Shown here one piece after another: positions 31,999-43,131 of a stretch of 64,000 bases of DNA. Positions within the stretch are counted from its first letter, which is position 1; the number at the start of each line of letters is the position of its first letter. This stretch comes from Oikopleura dioica (lineage: Eukaryota; Chordata; Appendicularia; Copelata; Oikopleuridae), in contig OU015566.1 in NCBI GenBank assembly GCA_907165135.1, forward strand, positions 7,176,157 to 7,240,156, in the 5' to 3' direction. Below the pieces are notes generated by a model. That model searched no databases. It worked only from the letters and a program-made list of their open reading frames with translations, and was not told where the DNA came from. A program made the position numbers and the translations under genes.

Positions 31999-34900
31999 TT
32001 ATTCCTGAAAAATATTGTTAAAGAGCTGGTTTCTTATCTAAGAAGGTGATTTTCTTCCTTGATTTCAATATTTTTCGACTTACAGAAAATTCGACTTTGT
32101 GCGTGATTTCGCCCATTGAGGGTGTTTGAGGTTGGCTAGTTGGAGGTTGCGCGGTCTGAGCTGCTTGTTGGGGTGCCCCTTGTTGCGGCTGCTGGGGCTG
32201 TTGTTGAGGTTGCTGCTGGGGTGGCTGCGGTTGCTGGGGAAAGACATTTTGTCCGGGAGGAGTGAGCTCGAACGGCTGTGGCGGCTGGTTCGGATCTCCG
32301 AGCGGATTGCCGTCCATTGAGTTCTGCATAAAGCCGTTCATCATGCCCGAGAAATTGCTCATTTGGCGCAAGCGCTTCAACTCGTGCTCAGCTAAAAATG
32401 GATCAAAGTTAAAATCGTGGCATAAGGTTATTAAGTGCTTACCAGAGTCCATATCGCCATTGCGCCGTTTGAGGCCAGACTTCTGATTCATATGGCGTTC
32501 TAAAAAGCATTTCATTAATAAATCATTCATCCAGGGTCAAGGGAAGAATCAAGGGACTTTGTTTTCAACTCTGTCTGGTCGCTCGGCAGGAGGGAACACC
32601 TGATCGCGTGGCTCAAATCCGATCAATCTGGGGCGTCGGAGATGAAAATTTACTAAAAAATGTCGCATTGGTTTGGGGGTGCAAGCCTCGGCGGTGCCAG
32701 ATTTCAGCTGTTTCTCTAGCTGCTACTGACTCCGCTGGGCGCCACCAAGAGCGAGAAGGTCCCTGGTGCTTTTTTATGACCCGAGCATCGAAATCGATAC
32801 TGCTGATACTAGTTGGTAGTGATATGGAGCACTCACGGTTCTGTGGCGCGTGGGTTACTCTGCCTACTTGTACCAACTGCCACTCAACTGGTGCTTTAAC
32901 AACTTCATGCGACCCCCAAACAGCTGACTAATAACATCCTATGCGCGGCACTACACCACCTCCCGAGCGCCAAATCTTGTTAGAGAGAAATGCATCAGGA
33001 GTAAAAGAGATCAGGTGCCAAAGGTAAAGTATTCATTTTCATGTGCTTATGTCCTTATCTATTCCCTTTATCCCACACTTGAGAGATTCAAAGAAAGAGC
33101 CTCCGAGTTTGTATATTCTCCTTGCATAAAAACTTGAGTACGTTTTTCCAGATGCGAAAAAAACGCTAGTGCCACGAGTTAACTGTCGCTTAGGCTTTCT
33201 GTGTATTCTGTCGGCAGGTGGCGGCGGAAGAGCTTTGATGCCGATTCTCGCGCTTCTTTCGTGCGAGAAATAATTAATGAGAAAACTGCGCATTCGGAGT
33301 ACCTGTCAAAATACTGAGAGAGAGTTTCTCATTCGTGCTTGTTTCTAAGGGAAGGCACTTCAAAAGAGCAAAAAGTGTCAAATGTTTTTATTCAAGGTGT
33401 AAACAAAATTCCTGTCAAAAACAATCCCACCTTTACAATCGATTTTTTACTGTAACAGTCTACTTTTATGGAGCGTTTTTTGGGAGTTAGGGGGGAATAC
33501 GACCACTTTGGACCATTTTTACCTCTGAGTTCAATTTCCAACTGCATGATAACTTGAACTGCTTGTTGAAGAATCGTCAGTTTCGTCTGTGGCTTGTCCG
33601 ACTTCGTATGCATCTGGCACATTCTGCCAAGCTCCTTGAATGCCTCGTTGATATCGCGGACCCGGAGACGCTCTCGCGCGTTATTCGCAAGTCTTAAGTG
33701 AGCACTAAGTAAAGATAAGAGCTAAAAACGAATTTCATCAATGATAAACAATTAAAACAAGGAAAAAAAAACGTATTGTTTACAAAGCTACTTAGAAATT
33801 GTAAACGCAACGGGCAAGAACCCAGCTGCGACCTCATTTAGAAGCTATTCTCTGTCAGTATTAAGCTGGGATGAGAGAGGTAATCCCTGTGTCCCCAAAT
33901 GAATCAAAATCCTCAAATCACTCATCCAAAACGCTAATAATGGATCGCCAACAACTACGCTTATCTCCTACAGCTGTGACAAAAAAACCGCAAACTTAGG
34001 AACCAAAAATGAAAACTTATCACCCAAAAATCCACGAGATAAAAACCCATATGGAGCTGAGGTTTTTGTTTTTCTTAAAAAATTCTAGTGACAAGAGTTT
34101 TTATTTAGAATAAACAAGTTTTATCTCCTTATGCTTGAAAATCGGAAATATTCGCCAAAAAATTAAGGGGATTTACTTCGAATGATACCTTCGTTCTTTT
34201 TCTCTCCGCTCGCGTTCTTCTGGAGAGAGGTCCTCCTCGTTGATTTTCATTCCAGGTGGGGAGCCATCGAAGACTTTGCGGTCCTCAGGGCTCATGGCTG
34301 GCGCGTTCTTCGATTTTCTTCCATCGGGTGTTTTCAATAATCCCCCTGGATGAAGTCCTGGTGCCAGTCCTCGCAAGAGCTCCGGGTTCATCTTAAGAGT
34401 TTTTGAGTTATGGGAAGATAACTGTAAATTGAATTGCTTGGTGACATTTGCCAACTGTCAGCAGGTGGGAAGGGACTCCTCCGGGAACCGGGAGTGTGCC
34501 CAAAAAAGCGTAAGTACACACATTATGCCACGTGTGGAATTTGTACAGATAGAATAGTGACTTACCATTCCTCCTGGAATATTAGGATATCCAGCCGGCC
34601 AGCCAGGCATATTGGCGTAATCAGCAAAGCCGTTTGGAACGTTGGGGAATTCGCCAAGAGGAGGCATTCCTGGATACATCTGAAAGAAAAAGTTGAAGGA
34701 AATCTGTCAAAATATTTTATCCGCTCGGTCGCCCCAGATCTTCCCAGAAAAAAAACTTACAACTGTAGCATGATTACTAAATAGAGCCTGAAATGCCTAA
34801 TTAAAGTGGCAATAAGAAGTAGTAGTGCCTACTAAGATAGGCACCTCCCACGTGCCGAGACTAAGGGTGTTAGGATAAGACGGGCACTTTGTTGATTGGG

Positions 34901-37397
34901 ACTCGAGGAGGGGCACTTGAGCTCCGAAATTGCAAAAAGGCGCGAAATTTGAGTCGCCTCAATTGAGCGCGACTCATCATTAGCTTGTTTGGAATTGCAA
35001 TGATTGCGCAAGCTCTAGAAATATTTTCCCAGCTGAAGCGAAAAGAAATGATCTAATTCGACTCTTGTAGGTAAAATGATCGTGACAGCGAGGTGTCACC
35101 AGTGACATCAAGTGGCGATAGTGTCACGGAAGTAGAAAGCCTTTGCCGAAAATTGGAGTATTGTTGTTGAGCTGAAATTGTTGTATAGATAGACTTTGAA
35201 CTAGCGAAATGGTACTTTGAGCTTAGCGAGTGAGAGGACATTATCGCTTTTCTATCGGCCCTGGCGGAAGATACCAAAATACTCAACGCCAAAATTACTT
35301 GACTGGATGTTTGCTAGGTATTGACGCCATCGCAAAGATTGGACATTGCGGGGCCTAAGATTGTCTCGAATTCTGATGTTTTATCGACTATCTTGGACCC
35401 TGAAAATCCGATTTTTAGGAACGGCTTTGGTTGAAAAAGAGCAATTTCTGAAAAAACTTTCCAAAAGCGATTTCAACTTAGAAGTGCGCAGGTGTACATT
35501 CATCTCAATTTCAGGCTTGTTTAGTCACGTGATTGACGCTAAATGTTGTTTAGCGCAGAGCTGCCTCCACCGCGCCGCGCAATAATTCCTCAGGTGCTTA
35601 AGAAATTTGCCCAAATTACGTTTCTTTTTGCATTCTTGGAATTTCCCAAACTCCCGAAGCAAGAAATAAGGGATATAGACTGCCGCTCGCGTGGAACGTG
35701 TTAAGGGCGGGTAATAAGCGACTGATAACGACACCTGTGGAAACTGATAAAGAGACACCATTGTCCAACTAATTCAAACATCTCGATTAAAAAATTTAAA
35801 GACGGGCACTGCCAAATTGACCGTGCACTTGAATTTCACGCAATTTTGGAGCAGATAAGAATTAAGGACATCCACATGGATAATTAAATAATTCTTATCG
35901 AGCAAAATACTCGTCAATGATTATTCAAGATTTTCTTCTATATAAAATTCCCGAGAAAATTGTTCTTGACACACTTTTTTCCCTAGAAAGCGAAGTTGTT
36001 TTACAAAAGTGCGAAAATTAAGCCCCATCACATGATTGCTCTGCGGAAAGATTGGCCTACTTCAAAGCGCGGCACCATCAAGCCAGGAGATAAATTTATC
36101 TTGGTGTTACTATTATATTTGCAGTGCAAAAACATTTCACAAATATTGGCGCCGCGGAAAGGGTTTTCGCTGAAACAACTACAAAATCTCCTTGATGAAA
36201 GCGGAATTGGCGGGGTTTTGATTTATGCAGGTGAGCTGGAAAAATTTACTTTTTCGAAAATTGGCGAAATTTTGTGTATTATTTATGAAGAATGATATCA
36301 TTAAGGGGACCCTTAGGGTTCGCATTCCATCGCCAAAGACAGTCGTAAACTACCCTGACTCGTATATCCGCAGCTATTGACTAGATATCGCCCATTTTAT
36401 CCCGCTCACGGGAGCCGGAGCAATAAGTGCGCCAGTGATGACAATAATGAACCCCTTGCAAAATGTCAGGGTCATAACAATTATCTATTTCGAGTTTCAA
36501 TAAAAACGTAAAACGGGCTTTGATCGTCTCGTAATCAGGATGCTCAGAGTAGGAAGTATTACCGTGGCCACCTACTAAGCGGCCCAAAATGTCAAAGACA
36601 TGATTCAGAATCTGTAAAATGTCTATTTCTAGGACCTGACATTCAGGTCTTTTTTTATCAAAGAAATCATAATAAAAAATTTTTTGGGAATCATAAAGGA
36701 ATCATTTTGGCTTTTGTTCAAACGCTAGAATCAAGGATTTGTGACAGGTAATCCCGAAATTTCTGATAAATCGCAGCTTCCAAATTGTCCGAAAATTCAA
36801 ATTTGCGCTACACTTGAAGCTGTCAAAATCTCCTCGCTGTAAAAAATTCTGGTGCACTAGCGATCCAGCACCAGGCCTCTCTTTTTTATTTACCTTCAAT
36901 CTACGACGACCAAAATAGTTTCATTTTCTATTCACTCATGATCTTTGTAATCATGATATTAAAAAGCCATTTAATGAGCGTCATAAAATGTAAGAAAAAA
37001 ATGATGTCGAGCGCAATTTATACAAGTCAAGTTTGAAAAAAAGAAAGAGAAAGAGGGTCCTTTGTTGAGTTTTTTGTCTTGTCGGATCGGAGGGTGATCC
37101 CGGCCTCTATTCATGCCCCGACCGAGCGGCTTTAGCAGCTAATTCAAGGCAGGGCTCTCGACGGAAATATTAAGCCATGGATATAAAATTGAAAAACTGG
37201 AAATGAATGAGAAGTAGTTAGTAGAAAATACCATCATCATTCTTTCCAATGATCAAAATTATTCATCGGCTGAGTAAAATCTCGGAAAATAGAGCATCTT
37301 TTCTGTAGAAAATTTGACCTACCATTCCGTTGCCGTTTTCTCCACCAGGCCATCCTGGGAGACCAGAAGGGTAGGGCCATTCTCCAGTGGGGTTCAT
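31999..37397 (-). CDS. TCF3/4/12-like: class I bHLH transcription factor (E-protein), copy 1, 7 exons
   Basis: Exons 37397-37323, 34679-34566, 34391-34189, 33692-33523, 32499-32443, 32391-32084 and 32004-31999 join in phase to 310 residues. Exons 1-2 are Pro/Gly/Trp/Met-rich. Exon 3 ends [14 protein letters not shown] and exon 4 continues [18 protein letters not shown], the E-protein basic region and helix 1. Helix 2 is [20 protein letters not shown]. Exon 5 ([14 protein letters not shown]) matches the segment that follows the bHLH in vertebrate E-proteins. Exon 6 is Gln/Pro-rich. These are ubiquitous dimer partners of tissue bHLH factors and bind CANNTG in the nucleus. Human proteins are twice as long and have AD1/AD2, not visible here. 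The 3' end is convergent with ALDH5A1. The 2.6-kb first intron holds other candidate exons. Confidence 0.9.
36032..36384 (+). CDS. candidate nested small gene in E-protein intron 1
   Basis: On the strand opposite the host gene, an exon (36032-36230) ends at GCAG|GTGAGC and would join a tiny last exon (36374-36384) that supplies a stop, giving 69 residues. A TATATAAAA box lies near 35,940 and TTCCCTAG near 35,987 could be an acceptor. The translation has one hydrophobic stretch (FILVLLLYL) followed by a helical segment. I recognise no family. Phase and promoter agree, but evidence is thin. Confidence 0.33.
36381..36611 (-). CDS. orphan exon-like open frame in E-protein intron 1
   Basis: After TTTTACAG at 36,612 the frame stays open for 76 codons to a TAG, with protein-like composition ([14 protein letters not shown], then a Cys/His-containing end). 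It overlaps the 3' tip of the plus-strand candidate. It could be an alternative terminal exon of the E-protein gene (phase 0 matches exon 1), part of a nested gene, or a decayed copy. I do not recognise it. Confidence 0.25.
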   Translation of the reverse strand: MLNHVFDILGRLVGGHGNTSYSEHPDYETIKARFTFLLKLEIDNCYDPDILQGVHYCHHWRTYCSGSRERDKMGDI

Positions 37398-37399
37398 CT

Positions 37400-40180
37400 T
37401 TCCTCGTTGATTTACTGCTGTGGAAACTGTTGGTTACTGTTGAGGTCGATCTCTGTGTTTTTTCTCGAGTTGTTGTCTTTTTTTTGATGATTTCTCTGCT
37501 TCTTTGTATTTTTGACCAGTTGGTACTCTTGACTAACAATTCGAGTGGGTATTAGCCTCGTCCAGCTGGTTTCTGCTGAGCTCTATGTGTGCAGTGGCAG
37601 CTATTTAGTGGCTCCAGTCGGTCTGGCCTGGCGATCGTGGCGAAACAGGAGCTCGAGCGCCGCTGGTGTCAGTCTCGCCGGCGCCCAGCTCATTCCGAGC
37701 CACTAGCTCTTAGGGTGGTCGCTAAAGCACCACCACCGACTTTCTGCCTGATATGGCGGAGTAATCCTAATCGACCGGGAGTTTCAATCAAAGTTAAAAA
37801 ATTATGATACGAACAAGTAATTATTGAGCTTTTACGTAAAGGCTCGTAAAGATTTGAAGCGAGTAAGGGATTTTTATGGCAATTTTCATGATGCATGAAA
37901 ATGTATATTCACCACTTAGACGGGCGATTCCCGTTAAAATTTTCCTATTTAACGGATTTATTATTTCTAAAGAGAGTCGACATTTTAAAGGATTTTTCAC
38001 AAATGAAGCTCGAAAATCTGTTAAAATGGCGACTTTCTAGACAAATAATAAATCCGTTAAAAAGGGTTCCCAATATTTAAGTTGACAATTTTTGGTTATT
38101 TCAATCGGGTCATCGCTAAAATGTGTGAACAGTAAAACGCAAGAATTCCCATTTTCCGGGCATAAATCCGCGCGATCATTTCTTTTCCGGATCTTTTCAA
38201 TTTGCCGGATTCGGCTATCAAGAGATCTTTCTCGACACTTGCGTGATCAGATTTAATTTCCGGGTGTGGTCGGGCCGAGGTGAAAGGCGAAAATTTGGCG
38301 CGAGCTCATTCTCCCAGCCTCAGGAGATTGCGCAGATCATCCGCGATCGAGCTAATTGGCCTTGGCGTCAAATGATCGCCCGCTCTGATTTTTTGCCTGT
38401 CTTATTTTGTTGGCTGCGAACAGCACTATAAATAGCCCCCAAGAGTTTGATGAACCGGCGATTTACAATTTTCTAATTAGCGCAATTTTAAATTATTATT
38501 CAGGCTCAATGTTTTTAATTGTCCATTTCTTTGCTAAATTTTTCGTAAGACAAAGTTTCAGAAACAACATTTTGACACCCTTAATTTCATTTATACCTGA
38601 AATATTTCTTTCATTTTCATAGCTACAGTAGCGTCAAGAACGAAAGAATTACAGTATTGAAATTTGCACCTTTGCCATTAAGATTTTCCCAGAAGCTGTC
38701 GCGATAATTTGAGCCCCCTTCAAGTGCCGAAATTTTATTTCAAATAATTTCTTTTGTCACTGCATAGGCTTCCGAGCCACCCTAAGATTTTAGTATTGAC
38801 ACCGATGTTTGAGCAGTCGAGATTCGCTTCGGCCCTGGTATAGTAGAGGCCAACCACCACACTCCGTGACTTTTTTTCTTCGCCATTTTTTCCTCCACCA
38901 CCATCGAGGGTGTTTGTACATTCCATTCTACTCAGAGAGTCACCTTTTTTTATTTTACTACTAAGTGTGTTTTGCGCTCGTAACATATGATTAGAGGGCT
39001 ATAACAAGGAGTTAAGCAAGGAGAAAGAGTAACCAGCTCGATCTACACTGTGTGTTTTTGTGTGCAAATGGTCAGTGAGGTGCGCCCACAAGTGCACAAA
39101 CACTCTGAGCTCCTCGGATCAAGCTCCGAGCTCAGCTGGACGGGGGGCGCCAACTTTTACCAATCCTGGAATATTGGAACTTGGAAACAATCTTTCGTAA
39201 ATCGGTCTTTTTCGGCAGGTTTTTTGATCACGAAGATGCTGACATCCTTAATTTTTGTAGGACGATATTCTCATGCACTGACAAATACAGAAAATATAGG
39301 AACAAAGAGATTAATAATTTGATAATAAAATTTTTATTTCTCAATTAAAAAATAATTTACGTTTGAAACAGCCAGAACAAAGGGCTTAAAACTCATAAAT
39401 AAAATATTTATCTAAGAATTTTTCGTATATTCGTACGAGAAATTGGAAACAAAATTGGTCTTCAATCAAAGAAGGAACAGTATTAGCAGGCAAAGGCATT
39501 CCAGAGCGGGGAACAAAGGAAGGGCGCGATTTTCAATTGAAAAATGGCGGGTTACAATTGACGTTTCGAGTGTCAACACTTCCTATTTGGATTCAAGGAC
39601 CATCGTATTAAGGGAATCAGAATTCCTTTCCACATGCCAGGGAGGGGAAATAAGGATTCAAGGGAAATCTTAATTTGGCTTTATTTTCCGCTCAGGTGAT
39701 GTTGATTCGAGTCATTCGTTTATGGAAATATTTCTATTTACGGTGATATAAAATTATGCTGGTTGATGTAAGGAAACATCCGGTTCAGTGCTCTGCTTCG
39801 TCAAGGATCATTCAATTTGTCACGAGATTCGATCGTAACAGAAGAATCTTCCATCCTTCCTGAAATCTCCAAAATTATACATTTCCCCTCTTCTGAATTA
39901 ATTCAACGAATAAATGGAAAAATCAATGCGCGTCAATCTGCCACTCTCGATTTCAGTCGATTTCAGTATCTGCTGAACTTGAGAGTGAAAATTAACCGAA
40001 CTCGTTACTAGTCATCCGTAAATGCTCTCGAGTTAACGACACGTGCTTAGCTGGCCTTAGACAAGTAAAAAAATGGAAATTATGGTTTATCGATAAATCA
40101 AATTCTGCCGTTGTTTTCACACTCCTGTTTTTACTCGGCCGATTTTATGGCATTTCAAATACACGTTTCCTCAAAAGACC
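37400..40180. other. upstream region of E-protein copy 1, no supported gene
   Basis: The first 400 bp are GC-rich with several CAGCTG/CACCTG-like E-boxes and a possible promoter. The remainder is AT-rich with short open frames only. A GACACCCTTAA element-end motif is present near 38,573. Confidence 0.4.
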
Positions 40181-40182
40181 CG

Positions 40183-40605
40183 AGAAGCCGCTTGCGGCTT
40201 CGAGCTTTAAGACCCCCGTCAGCTTTTTCCTTCGAAAAATGGAAATTTTTAAAAACACCATATATTTGGTTCTTAATGCGACCTCAGGTTAAAATTGTTT
40301 CAAAAAACATGAAACTAGCAATATTTGACCAAGAAAAATCAATTTTTATGCCAAGATTGGAGCAAATTCGTCAATTTTCGACGAAAAGTCCAATTTTCAA
40401 ATGCGATTTTGAAGGTGTTAGAGTCGAGATAGACCCCCAAAAAAGAACCCTTAAAATCGTTTTTGAACCGTAGAATCCATTTCCGGGGTCAAAACTTTAA
40501 AATTCCAAAATTTGATGTTTCGAAAAAAGCTGACGGGGGTCCCTTAATAAAAAAAGCCGCGCGAAGCGCGGCTTATATTTTAATTTCTCGAAGCCGCAAG
40601 CGGTA
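40183..40605. mobile_element. GCCGC-hairpin MITE, long form
   Basis: The left end reads AGCCGCTTGCGGCTTCGAG, then GACCCCCGTCAGC; the right end has both in inverted order. Between them on the right lies the small hairpin AGCCGCGCGAAGCGCGGCT. The open frame inside has no recognised domain. A compact relative lies at 41,748-41,836. No target-site duplication could be fixed. Confidence 0.65.
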
Positions 40606-40770
40606 TATCTTATGTTATAGTACATGTATATCTTTTATGGCGTTCTTACCCTTAGGTTTTGCTTGAAGAAAGTCTGATCAAGTTTTTTTATTATCAGAAG
40701 ATAGAAAGATGATACACAGTTTGTAAACTGTATATAAAGTGATCCGAGTGTGCTTGATTTTGTTTTGCAG

Positions 40771-40977
40771 AAAGGCGGAAGGTACGAGCGCGAGGACAAG
40801 TTCCTAAAATACTATCCGCACTATCCAAGTGGCCCGAGTCAAGTATCGCTTGGTGGCGTCGTTTTGACAGGTGCAGCACCCAACTTGAAACTTTACACAA
40901 GTGGCTCTAATTGGAACTGCGCGTACTTTGGAAGGCTTCGAAAAGATGATTCTTTTTTTATGAATCTTTCTTTCTGA
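40771..40977 (+). CDS. isolated exon-like open frame
   Basis: After TTGTTTTGCAG the frame is open for 68 codons (KGGRYEREDKFLKYYPHY at the start, Cys/Trp-containing end) to a TGA. No partner exon could be assigned, so it may be a gene fragment left by transposition. I recognise no domain. Confidence 0.22.
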   Translation, partial: KGGRYEREDKFLKYYPHYPSGPSQVSLGGVVLTGAAPNLKLYTSGSNWNCAYFGRLRKDDSFFMNLSF

Positions 40978-41493
40978 AAATTTGTTATGTAAACAAAATT
41001 ACATCCATTCGCATCTTCTGAAATCGCATCTTGAAAAAGCCATGAATGTGCGCGGAATTTTAACACAATTCATCTGACAATTGTTTGGTGGTGTCGCTGG
41101 TGCAAAAAGAATGATTCACTAGCACCGACATTCCTTAGATGACAAAGGTGCTACTAATGCGCCAGAATTAAGATCGATCGCTTGGTTTTCTGAAGCCAGT
41201 GGTTTGCAATTTCATGCCGATTTAGGTAGTAAGATAATATGTTTTGAGGAAAAAGGTACGAGTCAATTCCAAAATCGGAGAATTTTATGAAGCAAGAAAA
41301 ACGCGATTTTTAGGAGAAATTACAGCTCAAAATTCTTAAACTGATAATTACTCAAGAAAACCGAGAAGAAGAAAAAGGCCGCAAGTTTATTCTAGTCATT
41401 ATCGCCGCTAATGATTTTCGGCAGTATATTCAGAGTATACTAATCCCTTTGAAGCGGATGGCACTATCTTTCTGCACTAAGTGCTGTTTAAAC

Positions 41494-41727
41494 TTATCTC
41501 CGTTTAGGCGGCGGCGCAGCGGAAATAAACACATCTGAAGGCACTTTGCTGGAATCACAACCAACACAAACCATTCCTGCCGATTTCCCCTTCCTCTTTT
41601 CTAGCGCGTCGATTTCCGACATCCACCTGCCGCAAAATAAGCAACAATGACAGCTCATTTCCGAAATGGCGAAACATTTTTTATCGCTAATTGAGGAACA
41701 ACAAAATTTGAAGAATTCATGACTCAT
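41494..41727 (-). CDS. small Cys-rich protein
   Basis: An ATG at 41,727 opens 77 codons. Eleven cysteines are arranged as CC, C, CxCC, C and CxxC, ending in a Pro/Arg tail. CLFCGRW...CVGC looks like a metal-binding ribbon, but I do not recognise a family. The longer reading of this frame runs into the GCCGC hairpin element just upstream, so the ATG start here is preferred. The hairpin would lie in the promoter or leader. Confidence 0.35.
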   Translation of the reverse strand: MSHEFFKFCCSSISDKKCFAISEMSCHCCLFCGRWMSEIDALEKRKGKSAGMVCVGCDSSKVPSDVFISAAPPPKRR

Positions 41728-41747
41728 GAGTAGAGCAACGGAATCGA

Positions 41748-41836
41748 GAAGCCGCTTGCGGCTTCGAGTCGAAACAAAATCTAGCCGCGCGAGGCGCGGC
41801 TTTTTACAAATTTTCGCTCGAAGCCGCAAGCGGCTA
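41748..41836. mobile_element. GCCGC-hairpin MITE, short form
   Basis: The 89-bp palindrome has AGAAGCCGCTTGCGGCTTCG at the left end, the inverted copy at the right end and AGCCGCGCGAGGCGCGGCT in the middle, so three hairpins lie in tandem. It is of the same family as 40,183-40,605, with the interior deleted. Confidence 0.7.
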
Positions 41837-41900
41837 TTTGTCTTTTTGATTTTACTTTTGTGCTGCATTTAATGCGACTGATAACAAGTTTCAAGTTCTA

Positions 41901-42041
41901 CTAAGACCTCTTATTCATGAGCCGTTCTATCTCCTTGGCGACATACTCGGACCCAGGTGGAGACAATAGCCGACACGAGTAGGTACACAAAGATGCCGGG
42001 ATTACAACGCTCATGACAATTGTATATGTTTTTATGTGATC
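41901..42041 (-). CDS. terminal exon of a small membrane protein (candidate)
   Basis: After TTTTTGCGTAG the frame gives 46 residues with a hydrophobic helix (TIVMSVVIPASLCTY) and a charged tail (KEIERLMNKR) to a stop. It could begin at its own ATG (42,014) or be the last exon of a longer gene. I recognise no family. Confidence 0.25.
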   Translation of the reverse strand, partial: DHIKTYTIVMSVVIPASLCTYSCRLLSPPGSEYVAKEIERLMNKRS

Positions 42042-42233
42042 CTACGCAAAAAGCGAAGGAGCGAATTTTATTTTCAAAAAATGATGAAAAGGAAAAGAAG
42101 CGAAATTATACAATTGTATAATCGAATTTCTGCCGTTGTGTTGGAATTTTACAAAAGGAACGAAATATAAATTATGAACAGGATTTTTGAAATTTTGAAC
42201 AAAAATAGAAACAAGCTGATTTTGAAATAAGAC

Positions 42234-42514
42234 TTAGCTGGTAGCTGTTGTGGGCTGGGGCTGACTGACTGTCGGAGAAACTGTTGCGACAGGCGGTGCG
42301 GGAGGCGAAATTGGGAGCAGACTTCCAGCGCTGGTTGAAGCTGGTGGAGGCGGAGGAGGAGCCAGGTTTGCTGCAGAGTTGGGAACAGAGTGGTTGATCA
42401 GCGGCAGAAAACTCGGCTGCATCGCGGCTGACGAAGTGGGAGTAACTTGGTTGTAAGCTGCGAGCTGCGAAGTTTGGTTGATTTGAGAGGGGTCCATTCC
42501 CGGCACCATCGTTG
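42234..42514 (-). CDS. Pro/Ser-rich terminal exon, possibly of E-protein copy 2
   Basis: The exon follows CATTTTTAG and encodes a Pro/Ser/Thr/Gln-rich tail ending at 42,234. Its entry phase matches the GTGAGT donor inside the bHLH exon of E-protein copy 2 (53,736) and its composition resembles the last exons of copy 1. The equivalent of copy 1's short exon 5 was not found. Alternatively its ATG (42,509) 5 nt after the acceptor makes it a 91-residue gene of its own with a spliced leader. Confidence 0.4.
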
Positions 42515-42698
42515 CTAAAAATGTGTCTATTAGCGAGGATGTCTAGGAATAGAATAGGAATCGGATGATGATAATGTATGTGGAGGATAATTGATATTAT
42601 TTTATTCAGGAGACTAGGAATAGACTTTTCTCTCAAAGAATTAAAAAGTGCCTAATTACACCAAACAAAGCTTGATGAAAGATATATTTCGAATATCG

Positions 42699-43110
42699 TG
42701 TACGTGTTTCTCACAGTACATAAGTTGGATAACTAATTGCGTTTATCGTATTCGCGAGCGGGAATACAAATAGTGAGCGACGAACGTTGTTAAAAAGAGC
42801 AAGTTTTATTGTGGTGTCTCTGAGTAAAAAGTAGAGTTGTGTGTGTGTGAACTGTGTCAGTGAGAAATAAGATCGTTTATATATGGTTTTCATAAACCGT
42901 GGTGAGCTGTTAGATCGTGGTGAGTGACTTTTTCGTGAGTCGTGAGTTGATCCTAGTCCGTGGTGAACTGTGCTTTCGCGGTTGGCGGCGGAGCGTTCGC
43001 GCGTGGTGAAATGCGCTTCGCGAGTCGTGAATAGCGCTTCGCGGGTCGTGAACTGCGCGCGGCGCGGCGCGGTGAACTCAAGTGGCGGATGACTAATGAG
43101 AAACACTACA
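42699..43110 (-). repeat. 3' LTR
   Basis: The 412-bp LTR is downstream in the sense direction. A TATATAAACG box (near 42,874-42,883) and an AATAAA (42,805-42,810) are visible. The U3 part has three or more tandem variants of TTCACGACTCGCGAAGCGC. A polypurine tract lies just outside its sense-strand start. Confidence 0.9.
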
Positions 43111-43112
43111 TA

Positions 43113-43125
43113 ATTCCTCCTCCAT
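43113..43125 (-). other. polypurine tract
   Basis: The sense strand reads ATGGAGGAGGAATTA directly against the 3' LTR. This is the usual position and composition of the plus-strand primer of reverse transcription. Confidence 0.7.
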
Positions 43126-43131
43126 TTATTT

